64,000 nt of DNA from positions 1 through 64,000 of the forward strand of contig NZ_WMIG01000023.1 in the NCBI RefSeq assembly GCF_009711205.1. The letters run 5' to 3'. Positions 16,486 through 25,721 of the stretch are shown here, piece by piece; within the stretch, counting starts at the first letter, position 1; each line of letters begins with the position of its first letter. This DNA is from Paracoccus litorisediminis (lineage in GTDB: Bacteria > Pseudomonadota > Alphaproteobacteria > Rhodobacterales > Rhodobacteraceae). The position numbers and the translations under genes were made by a program. The notes under the pieces are model-generated. The model was not told the origin of the DNA. It searched no databases and was given only the letters and a program-made list of their open reading frames with translations.

Positions 16486-16514
16486 ACTGACCGACAAAGC
16501 AGTCTGGTTGAATG

Positions 16515-16557
16515 AATTGTCCCGGTCACGCAATCCGTGGCCGGGGCTTGGACAATT
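16515..16557 (+). other. Long hairpin in front of ptsN
   Basis: AATTGTCC (16515-16522) pairs with GGACAATT (16550-16557), and CCGGTCACG (16522-16530) pairs with CGTGGCCGG (16536-16544) with one G-T pair around a 5-base loop. The structure ends 9 bases before the ptsN ATG and has no T-run. There is no obvious Shine-Dalgarno sequence at ptsN, so a translational or processing role is possible. Confidence 0.6.
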
Positions 16558-16566
16558 TCGGGCACC

Positions 16567-17031
16567 ATGCAAATCAGCGATATTCTATCACCCTCCGCCG
16601 TGCGGACGATGACCCAGAGCACCAGCAAGAAGCGGTTGTTCCAGGAAATCGCCGAGCAGGCGCGCAGCGTCTATGGCGTCGACGCGACCCAGACCCTCGA
16701 CGCGCTTCAGGAACGGGAATCGCTGGGGCCGACCGGCGTCGGTCATGGCGTGGCACTGCCCCATGCCCGTCTGCATGGGTTGGACCGTGTGGTCGGTCTG
16801 TTCCTGCGGCTGGAGAAGCCGCTCGATTTTGACGCGGTGGACCGCCAGCCGGTGGATCTGATCTTTGCGCTGCTGGCACCCAAGAATTCGGGCGTCGATC
16901 ACCTCAAGGCTCTGGCGCTGGTGTCGCGCACGCTGCGTGACCAGGACCTGCGCGCCAAATTGCGCGCCAATGACGATGCGGTGGCGCTGCATGCGATCCT
17001 TTCCGCCGCTCCGGGGATCAAAGCCGCCTGA
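16567..17031 (+). CDS. ptsN: PTS IIA-like nitrogen regulatory protein PtsN (EIIA-Ntr)
   Basis: The 154-residue PTS EIIA type 2 domain has the phosphorylated histidine His66 in GVALPHARLHGL. EIIA-Ntr takes phosphate from Npr/EI-Ntr and regulates potassium transport, nitrogen and carbon balance; it is not a sugar transporter. I chose ATG 16567 (MQISDILSP), the usual family start, although no clear ribosome-binding site is present. A GTG at 16537 lies inside the preceding hairpin. It follows hpf by 81 bases. Confidence 0.93.
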   Translation: MQISDILSPSAVRTMTQSTSKKRLFQEIAEQARSVYGVDATQTLDALQERESLGPTGVGHGVALPHARLHGLDRVVGLFLRLEKPLDFDAVDRQPVDLIFALLAPKNSGVDHLKALALVSRTLRDQDLRAKLRANDDAVALHAILSAAPGIKAA

Positions 17032-17090
17032 GGGGTGAAATCCCCGCCGATCCATGCTAGGCTCTCGCCACCAAATGGGGGAGTTTGGCC

Positions 17091-17282
17091 ATGACCAAGC
17101 ATATTGCCGACAAGTTGCAGGAATCAGGCCCCGGCCGCCTGCGCAACTTCACCCGACAGGAACGCGAAGCCGGGCTGCACCCGTCGATCGCCATCCTGCA
17201 TGAGCGGCCAAGAAACGCTGCCGAGGCCAAGGGTCGCCGTCTGGCGGAATTCACGCGGATCGATCGCGGCCACCGCGTCTGA
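17091..17282 (+). CDS. Small conserved-type basic protein, unknown function
   Basis: The 63-residue protein (MTKHIADKLQESGPGRLRNF...) is rich in Arg and Lys, with no membrane segment and no cysteine. GGGGGAG at 17076-17082 gives a strong ribosome-binding site before ATG 17091, and a perfect terminator follows 18 bases after the stop, so it is very likely expressed. I recall similar short proteins in Rhodobacteraceae but know no function. It may be transcribed with ptsN, 59 bases upstream. Confidence 0.72.
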   Translation: MTKHIADKLQESGPGRLRNFTRQEREAGLHPSIAILHERPRNAAEAKGRRLAEFTRIDRGHRV

Positions 17283-17299
17283 GGCATCGCCTGAAATGA

Positions 17300-17336
17300 A
17301 ACCGGCCGCAGCATATCGCTGCGGCCGGTTCTTTTT
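17300..17336. terminator. Intrinsic terminator between small protein gene and ilvE
   Basis: A 13-base-pair perfect stem (17300-17312 with 17318-17330, core CCGGCCGCAGC) with a 5-base loop is followed by CTTTTTG. It ends the plus-strand unit and lies 15 bases beyond the 3' end of the convergent ilvE. Confidence 0.92.
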
Positions 17337-17350
17337 GTCTGAAGGTCGGC

Positions 17351-18220
17351 TTACGCGCGGACCAGCTTTTCGTAATCCGCGGCGATATCGCGGGTGGTCT
17401 GGCCGACCTGGAAATGCCAGTCGCCGATCTGGCCAACCGGGGTGACCTCGGCGGCGGTGCCGGTCAGGAAGCATTCCTGGAAGCCGTCCAGTTCCTCGGG
17501 CTTGATGCGGCGCTCATGCACCACGACGCCCTTGTCCTTGAGCATCTGCACGATGGTCTGGCGGGTGATGCCGTTCAGGAAACGGTCGGCCAGCGGGGTG
17601 TGAACCTCACCATCCTTGACGAAGAACACGTTCGCGCCGGTCGCCTCGGCGACATAGCCCTCCCAATCCATGAACAGCGCGTCCGAGCAGCCTTTGGCCT
17701 CAGCGGCGTGCTTGGACATGGTGCAGATCATGTAAAGACCGGCAGCCTTGGCGGCGGTCGGAATGGTTTCGGGGCTGGGACGTTTCCATTTCGCGATGTC
17801 GAGCTTTGCGCCCTGCCATTTCGCGTCGCCGTAATAGTTGCCCCATTCCCAGGCGGCGACGGCCATGCGCACCGGATTGCGTGCAGCCGAGACGCCCATA
17901 TCCTCGCCCGAACCGCGCCACATCACCGCGCGCACATAGGCATCGGTAAAGCCATTGGCCTTCAGGACCGCTTCCTTGGCCGCGTCGATTTCCTCGGCGG
18001 TGTAGGGCGAGGTCATGTCCAGAAGACGGGCCGACTCGATCAGCCGGAGCGAATGTTCGTGCCCTTTGAAAATCTTGCCGCTATAGCAGCGCTCGCCCTC
18101 GAATACCGAGCTTGCGTAATGCAGGCCATGGGTCAGGATGTGGACATTGGCGTCGCGCCAATCCACAAGCTTGCCATCCATCCAGATTTTGCCGTCACGA
18201 TCGTCGTAAGCGCCTGCCAT
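17351..18220 (-). CDS. ilvE: Branched-chain amino acid aminotransferase
   Basis: The 289-residue class IV PLP aminotransferase carries Lys158 in TIPTAAKAAGLY as the Schiff-base lysine and the EATGANVFFVKDGEV and LNGITRQTI motifs of BCAT. It interconverts Leu, Ile and Val with their 2-oxo acids. The short, prokaryotic-type length and SSVFEGERCYSG agree with IlvE rather than D-amino acid transaminase. GAGGACAAA precedes ATG. It is divergent from the MarR-type gene at 18373, with 152 bases between. Confidence 0.95.
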   Translation of the reverse strand: MAGAYDDRDGKIWMDGKLVDWRDANVHILTHGLHYASSVFEGERCYSGKIFKGHEHSLRLIESARLLDMTSPYTAEEIDAAKEAVLKANGFTDAYVRAVMWRGSGEDMGVSAARNPVRMAVAAWEWGNYYGDAKWQGAKLDIAKWKRPSPETIPTAAKAAGLYMICTMSKHAAEAKGCSDALFMDWEGYVAEATGANVFFVKDGEVHTPLADRFLNGITRQTIVQMLKDKGVVVHERRIKPEELDGFQECFLTGTAAEVTPVGQIGDWHFQVGQTTRDIAADYEKLVRA

Positions 18221-18372
18221 TTTGTCCTCCGGCCGGTCAGTTTTTTCGGATTGTTGCGTCAGCTAATCAGTTTCCGCATATAAAGTTGCGCAACACAGGG
18301 CTTCAGCTATCCATTGGTGATTGGAAAGTCAACAAGTCTGACGTAATAAGAGCCATGCAATACGGGGGAACC

Positions 18373-18891
18373 ATGCAGAACAAAGTCGGCATCGCGCCCG
18401 TTTCGGGTGAAAATCTGCTGTTCCTGACCGACGATCAGCTGCGTCGCGGGATTGAGGCAATGTTCTTTGCCTATCGCGCCTTCACGGCCGATCCGGACCT
18501 GATCCTTGCCGACATGGATTACGGTCGTGCCCATCACCGGGCGCTGCACTTCATCCATCGCGATCCGGGGCTGACGGTCACGGCGCTTCTTGACGTGCTG
18601 GGCGTGACCAAGCAATCGCTGAACCGCGTGCTGCGCACCCTGATCGAGGACGGTCTGGTCGAAAGCCGCGTCGGTCATCGCGACCGCCGCGAAAGGCAGC
18701 TGTTCCTGACCGAAAAGGGCGCGGCCCTTGAGCGGCGCCTGTCCGAAACCCAGCGCGCACGCATGCGCAGCGCCTATCGTGCTGCCGGACCACAGGCGGT
18801 CGCGGGTTTCAGACAGGTGCTTGAGGCGATGATGGACCGTGATACGCTGCGGCAGTTCAAAGCCCTGAAAGATCTACCCGACCCGTCATGA
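18373..18891 (+). CDS. petP: MarR-family regulator, probable PetP
   Basis: The 172-residue winged-helix protein has its recognition region at about 65-125 (LTVTALLDVLGVTKQSLNRVL, then the wing SRVGHRDRRERQLFLTEKG). ATG 18373 is chosen because GGGGGA stands 5 bases before it; an ATG at 18355 is also in frame. The next gene, a response regulator, overlaps by ATGA. In Rhodobacter capsulatus the pair petP-petR has exactly this arrangement and affects cytochrome bc1 expression and growth. The orthology is inferred from gene order and family. The petABC genes are not next to it here. Confidence 0.8.
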   Translation: MQNKVGIAPVSGENLLFLTDDQLRRGIEAMFFAYRAFTADPDLILADMDYGRAHHRALHFIHRDPGLTVTALLDVLGVTKQSLNRVLRTLIEDGLVESRVGHRDRRERQLFLTEKGAALERRLSETQRARMRSAYRAAGPQAVAGFRQVLEAMMDRDTLRQFKALKDLPDPS

Positions 18892-19604
18892 CCCAAACGG
18901 ACCAGCCCTTGGCCCATATCCTTGTCGTCGATGACGATGAGCGCATCCGCAGCCTGCTCCGTCGCTTTCTCATGCGCAGCGGTTTTCTGGTCACGACCGC
19001 ACGGGATGCGGCCCATGCCCGGCGGCTGCTGGCCGGGCTGGATTTCGATCTGATCGTGCTGGACGTGATGATGCCGGGTGAGGACGGCGTGTCGCTGACC
19101 CGCCATCTGCGCCAAAGCCGCACTGTTCCGATCCTGCTTCTGACCGCGAAAAGTGAAACCGAGGATCGGATCTCTGGCCTCGAAAGCGGGGCAGATGACT
19201 ATCTGGCGAAACCGTTCGAGCCGCGCGAACTGCTGCTGCGCATCGCCGCCATTCTGCGCCGCATTCCTGCCTCTGAGTCGAAGGGACCGAAATTCCTGTC
19301 GATCGGGCAGTTGCGCTATGACGCCGACAAGGGAGAGTTGTGGCAGGGCGAATTGCCGCTGCGCCTGACCGGCACGGAGCACGCGCTGCTCAGGCGCTTG
19401 GCGGACACGCCGCGGCAGCCTGTCAGCCGGGCCGAGCTGATCGAGGATCTGGGCCGCAGCCCCGGCGAGGACAGCGGCGAGAACTCGGAACGCGCCATCG
19501 ATGTCCAGATCACCCGCCTGCGCCGCAAGATCGAGCCCGACCCGAAAGAGCCGCGCTACCTGCAGACGGTACGTGGGACCGGTTACATGCTGGTTCCTGA
19601 CTGA
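18888..19604 (+). CDS. petR: OmpR-type response regulator, probable PetR
   Basis: In this 238-residue protein the receiver domain has the acidic pocket VVDDDE, phospho-acceptor Asp59 in LIVLDVMMPGEDG and Lys108 in DYLAKPFEPREL. Residues about 140-235 are a winged-helix trans_reg_C DNA-binding domain ending TVRGTGYMLV. No sensor kinase lies beside it; its partner is the MarR-like gene, overlapping by 4 bases (ATGA). R. capsulatus PetR is the closest named model, needed for bc1-dependent growth. Its kinase and targets here cannot be seen. Confidence 0.85.
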   Translation: MTQTDQPLAHILVVDDDERIRSLLRRFLMRSGFLVTTARDAAHARRLLAGLDFDLIVLDVMMPGEDGVSLTRHLRQSRTVPILLLTAKSETEDRISGLESGADDYLAKPFEPRELLLRIAAILRRIPASESKGPKFLSIGQLRYDADKGELWQGELPLRLTGTEHALLRRLADTPRQPVSRAELIEDLGRSPGEDSGENSERAIDVQITRLRRKIEPDPKEPRYLQTVRGTGYMLVPD

Positions 19605-19637
19605 TCAGCCTTGCGATGGTAGAGGCGTCATTATTGT

Positions 19638-19682
19638 GAAACGGTGAAGGGCTGAGCGCGGCGCCCGGTCTTTCACCGTTTC
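19638..19682. repeat. Inverted repeat between petR and secA
   Basis: GAAACGGTGAA (19638-19648) and TTCACCGTTTC (19672-19682) are perfect inverted copies 23 bases apart, with a further GGGC/GCCC pairing inside. The right arm is part of the intergenic element at 19670-19692, so the left arm looks like a second, partial copy in the opposite direction. It could end petR transcription. Confidence 0.75.
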
Positions 19683-19692
19683 CTAAATACCC
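19670..19692 (-). repeat. Intergenic repeat element, copy 1
   Basis: On the minus strand this reads GGGTATTTAGGAAACGG followed by TGAAAG. Core GGGTATTTNNGAAACG recurs at 33541-33562, 53905-53926 and 60863-60884, always outside coding sequence. Here it lies between the convergent petR and secA, downstream of the secA terminator. Confidence 0.8.
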
Positions 19693-19721
19693 ATGCCAAG
19701 CGTGCCGCGGTCGATGCGCAT

Positions 19722-19744
19722 GAAAAAGGGGCCCGAAGGCCCCC
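19722..19744 (-). terminator. Intrinsic terminator of secA
   Basis: GGGGCC (19728-19733) pairs with GGCCCC (19738-19743) around CGAA. Read on the minus strand it is followed by TTTTT. It starts 4 bases beyond the secA stop codon. Confidence 0.87.
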
Positions 19745-19747
19745 AAC

Positions 19748-22453
<2,706 letters not shown>

Positions 22454-22672
22454 GTGAGCCTTCAAAATCGCGTATCTGTGGAAGCGCGGGACGTTCCGCC
22501 CACTTGCCGCCACCGTTCGCCATGCCCTATCACATGGGCCGGAAAAACGGCGACGGGCGCGCATTTTCGGTTGGGCCGGATGTATGCGTCAGATGCCTTA
22601 CTGTCAACGCTCACGCCGGTTCACCCCTGCGTGGACGTGCCCGAAATGAACCAGTCCCGGAAAGGGGAAACG

Positions 22673-23518
22673 ATGCTGAAAACGCTTCTTGCCGCTACTG
22701 CCCTCACCGCTGTCTCGCTTGGCGCGCTGCCCGCGCTCGCGCAGGATGCGGATACGGTGGTCGCGACTGTCAATGGCGAGACGATCACGCTGGGTCAGCT
22801 GATCGCCATGCGGCAGGGACTGGATGCCGAGCAGACCCAGGGTCTGCCCGATGCGGCCCTGTGGGATCTGATGCTTGACCAGATGATCCGCCAGACCGCC
22901 GTGGCACAGGTCGCCTCGAAGGATCTGAGCAAGCGCGATGCGATCGGCCTCGAGATCGAGCGCCGCGCCTATCTGGCTGGATCGGCACTGGAAAAGGTCG
23001 CCGCCGCCGAGCCGACCGAAGCTGAACTGAAAGCCGCTTATGACCAGATCTTCGGCGGCGAGACCGAGCCCAAGATCGAATACAATGCAGCCCATATCCT
23101 TGTGAAAACCAAGGAAGAAGCCGAGGCGATCGAAAAGCAGCTGAAAGAGGGCGGCGATTTCGGCGCCATTGCCGCCGAGAAGTCGACGGATCCGGGTTCG
23201 GGGCCGAACAAGGGCGATCTGGGCTGGTTCCAGCCCGAGCAGATGGTCCAGCCCTTTGCCGATGTCGTGAAGACGCTGAAGAAGGATGAAATCTCGGCCC
23301 CGGTCGAGACCCAGTTCGGCTGGCATGTCATCAAGCTGATCGACCAACGCGAAGTGACTCCGCCGAAGCTGGACGAGGTCAAGGACCAGCTGGTCATCCA
23401 GATCCGCCGCGACAAGGTTCAGGCCGAGATCGAGAAGCGCGTGGCCGAATCCAAGGTCGAAAAGACCGAAGGCCTCAGCCCCGAACTGCTGAAAAAGACC
23501 GAGCTTCTGGGAGAGTGA
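22673..23518 (+). CDS. Periplasmic parvulin-type peptidyl-prolyl isomerase
   Basis: The 281-residue protein starts at ATG 22673 after AAAGGGG. MLKTLLAATALTAVSLGALPALAQ is a signal peptide. Residues about 30-110 are a SurA/PrsA-like N-terminal helical region (VNGETITLGQLIAMRQGL), and about 135-235 the PpiC rotamase domain (AAHILVKTKEEAEAIEKQL; DPGSGPNKGDLGWF; FGWHVIKLID). It assists folding of exported proteins after Sec translocation, fitting its place beside secA. An in-frame ATG at 22646 is possible. argJ starts 3 bases after its stop. Confidence 0.92.
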   Translation: MLKTLLAATALTAVSLGALPALAQDADTVVATVNGETITLGQLIAMRQGLDAEQTQGLPDAALWDLMLDQMIRQTAVAQVASKDLSKRDAIGLEIERRAYLAGSALEKVAAAEPTEAELKAAYDQIFGGETEPKIEYNAAHILVKTKEEAEAIEKQLKEGGDFGAIAAEKSTDPGSGPNKGDLGWFQPEQMVQPFADVVKTLKKDEISAPVETQFGWHVIKLIDQREVTPPKLDEVKDQLVIQIRRDKVQAEIEKRVAESKVEKTEGLSPELLKKTELLGE

Positions 23519-23521
23519 GCC

Positions 23522-24904
23522 ATGGCGAAAGCCGAAAAGAAGGCCAAGATCGACGACTCCGACAAGGTCAAGAAGCTCAAGAAAAAGCTCAAAAAGCTCA
23601 AGGCGGTCGTGCAGGGTGCCGAAGGCAAGGTTGAGGCGGGCGTCGCCGCCGTCACGAAAAAGGACAAGCTGGTGTCGCCTTTGGCACCGGCGGCCTTCGC
23701 CGAACTGCCGGTCATCGCGGGCGTCGAATTCGGCGCCGGGGCTGCCGGGGTCAAGTATCGCGGCCGCACCGACGTCACGCTGGTGCGTCTGGCACCGGGA
23801 ACCGCGATCGCCGGGGCTTTCACCAAGTCCTCGACCCGCGCGGCCAGCGTGCTGGACTGTCAGGCCAAACTGGCGCTGAAGCAGGACGTGCTGTCAGGTG
23901 CTGCGATCATCGTGAACTCGGGCAATGCCAATGCCTTTACCGGCAAGAACGGCCAAGAGGCGGTGGACAAGGTCACGGGCGGGGTCGCGCAGGCCCTGTC
24001 CATCCCGCGCGAACGGGTGTTCTCGTCCTCGACCGGCGTGATCGGCGAGCCGCTTCCGGCGGAGCGTATCACCGCTGTCATCGGTGAACTCACGGGCAAC
24101 CTGTCCGAGGGCGGTGCTGCCGATGCCGCACGCGCCATCATGACCACCGACACCTTCCCGAAGGGTGCCACCGCCAGCTTCGAGGCGGAGGGCGGCAAGA
24201 TCAACATCGTCGGCATCGCCAAGGGTTCGGGGATGATCGCGCCGGATATGGCGACGATGCTGGTCTATGTCTTCACCGACGCCAAGATCGCGCCGGATCT
24301 GCTGCAAAAGATGCTGTCCAAGCAGTTGGATGGCAGCTTCAACGCGATCACGGTGGACAGCGATACCTCGACCTCGGACGCGCTGATCCTGGCTGCTACG
24401 GGCAAGTCCGCGGCCGCTCCGATCACCGACATGCGCTCGGCCGCAGCCAAGGCCTTCGTCAAGGCGCTGGGGCAGGTGATGCTGGATCTGGCGCATCAGG
24501 TGGTCAAGGACGGCGAGGGCGCGACGAAATTCGTCGAGGTCAAGGTGACGGGCGCGGCCACTGCCGCCGACGCGCATCGCGTGGCCATGGCCATCGCCAA
24601 CTCGCCGCTGGTCAAGACCGCCATCGCCGGCGAGGACGCGAACTGGGGCCGGGTCGTCATGGCCGTCGGCAAGTCCGGCGCACAGGCGGATCGCGACAAG
24701 TTGACCATCCGCTTCGGCGACATGGTGCTGGCCGAGAACGGCTGGCGCGCGCCCTCCTATGACGAGGCCAAGGCCAGCGCCTATATGAAGCGCGACAATC
24801 TGGTCATCGGCGTCGATCTGGGGCTGGGACGGGCCAAGCGCACGGTCTGGACCTGCGATCTGACCCACGGCTACATCGACATCAACGCCGATTACCGCTC
24901 ATGA
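23522..24904 (+). CDS. argJ: Bifunctional glutamate N-acetyltransferase/N-acetylglutamate synthase with a lysine-rich N-terminal extension
   Basis: This 460-residue ArgJ transfers acetyl from acetylornithine to glutamate in arginine synthesis. The self-cleavage site is KGSGMIAPDMATML, where the Thr becomes the catalytic N-terminus of the beta chain. The family domain begins near residue 51 (VSPLAPAAFAELP). Residues 1-50 are an added segment almost free of aromatic residues, dominated by Lys, Ala, Asp and Val, with KKLKKKLKKLK in the middle, likely helical or disordered. Family members are usually about 400-410 residues. GAGAG precedes the ATG, and no better start exists closer to the domain. 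mutT overlaps by ATGA. Confidence 0.94.
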   Translation: MAKAEKKAKIDDSDKVKKLKKKLKKLKAVVQGAEGKVEAGVAAVTKKDKLVSPLAPAAFAELPVIAGVEFGAGAAGVKYRGRTDVTLVRLAPGTAIAGAFTKSSTRAASVLDCQAKLALKQDVLSGAAIIVNSGNANAFTGKNGQEAVDKVTGGVAQALSIPRERVFSSSTGVIGEPLPAERITAVIGELTGNLSEGGAADAARAIMTTDTFPKGATASFEAEGGKINIVGIAKGSGMIAPDMATMLVYVFTDAKIAPDLLQKMLSKQLDGSFNAITVDSDTSTSDALILAATGKSAAAPITDMRSAAAKAFVKALGQVMLDLAHQVVKDGEGATKFVEVKVTGAATAADAHRVAMAIANSPLVKTAIAGEDANWGRVVMAVGKSGAQADRDKLTIRFGDMVLAENGWRAPSYDEAKASAYMKRDNLVIGVDLGLGRAKRTVWTCDLTHGYIDINADYRS

Positions 24905-25299
24905 AGATCGTGCTTGTCGCGGCCGTCGCCCTGATCGACAGGGACGGCCGCGTCCTTCTGGCGCAGCGCCCCGAGGGGAAATCCCTCGCGGGCCTGTGGG
25001 AATTCCCCGGCGGCAAGGTCGAGCCGGGGGAAAGCCCCGAGGATGCGTTGATCCGCGAATTGCACGAGGAACTGGGAATCGAGACCTGGAGCTCATGCCT
25101 TGCGCCGCTGACATTCGCCAGTCACCGCTACGAATCCTTCCATTTGCTGATGCCGCTTTACGCATGTCGCAAGTGGGATGGCATTCCGGTTCCATGCGAA
25201 GGCCAGAATCTGGCTTGGGTTAACGCAACGGAATTGTCCAATTACCCTATGCCACCCGCGGATGTCCCCTTGATTCCGATCCTCAGGGATTGGATATGA
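24901..25299 (+). CDS. mutT: 8-oxo-dGTP diphosphatase (MutT-type NUDIX)
   Basis: In this 132-residue protein the NUDIX box spans residues 38-60, with Glu44, Arg52, Glu53, Glu56 and Glu57 in the expected pattern (REL-EELGI). AQRPEGKSLAGLWEFPGGKV and LPLYACRKWDG-like strands match MutT, which removes oxidised guanine nucleotides and limits transversions. It overlaps argJ by ATGA. argJ-mutT is a common alphaproteobacterial order. Confidence 0.92.
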   Translation: MKIVLVAAVALIDRDGRVLLAQRPEGKSLAGLWEFPGGKVEPGESPEDALIRELHEELGIETWSSCLAPLTFASHRYESFHLLMPLYACRKWDGIPVPCEGQNLAWVNATELSNYPMPPADVPLIPILRDWI

Positions 25300-25416
25300 G
25301 GCTGCCCGGTAACGGAGTCGCGCAAAATTTACATTCTGCCGCTCTGTTACACAAAATTAGTTAACTCTTAACGAATTTGTGGCACAAATGAAATCCTGCG
25401 AGGGAGGAGACTGGAC

Positions 25417-25548
25417 ATGATTCGCACGATTACGATCGGTAGCTGCATTTCGGTCCAAGGCGTCTTTGAACGTCAAGTGTCGAACGGAAACATCATTGTA
25501 CGCGTCGGCACCAAGACTTTCGAAGGCAAGCCGGTGGTCATGGCGTGA
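25417..25548 (+). CDS. 43-residue small protein with a very strong ribosome-binding site
   Basis: ATG 25417 to TGA 25546-25548 encodes MIRTITIGSCISVQGVFERQ and 23 more residues, ending KPVVMA. GAGGGAGGAG (25400-25409) stands 7 bases before the start. The rhythm TITIGSCISVQG, NIIVRVGTKTFEGKPVV suggests a small beta-barrel of alternating strands with one cysteine at residue 10. An AT-rich leader (25330-25395) precedes it and a terminator follows 35 bases after the stop, so it looks like a monocistronic gene. Function unknown; I recall similar short proteins in Rhodobacteraceae but cannot confirm. Confidence 0.75.
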   Translation: MIRTITIGSCISVQGVFERQVSNGNIIVRVGTKTFEGKPVVMA

Positions 25549-25583
25549 AACACGCTTAAGAACAGCAGTGCTCATAAGAAGAT

Positions 25584-25620
25584 AACGGGGCTGCCCAGAA
25601 GGGCTGCCCCGTTCTTTTTT
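25584..25620 (+). terminator. Intrinsic terminator of the 43-residue gene
   Basis: A 13-base stem (25584-25596 with 25601-25613) with one T-T mismatch and an AGAA loop is followed by CTTTTTT. Confidence 0.9.
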
Positions 25621-25668
25621 GTCCATTTACCTGCACCGGACGGCGCCCGTCCTGCCGGGCTGGAAATG

Positions 25669-25702
25669 AAAAAGGGCGGGTGCCGAAGCGCCCGCCCTTT
25701 TC
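25669..25702 (-). terminator. Intrinsic terminator of the rimP-nusA-infB operon
   Basis: AAAAGGGCGGG pairs with CCCGCCCTTTT, with one wobble near the loop. Read on the minus strand the hairpin lies 20 bases beyond the infB stop and is followed by a T-rich tract. Confidence 0.87.
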
Positions 25703-25721
25703 GATCAGTTTTCCGCAGGGA

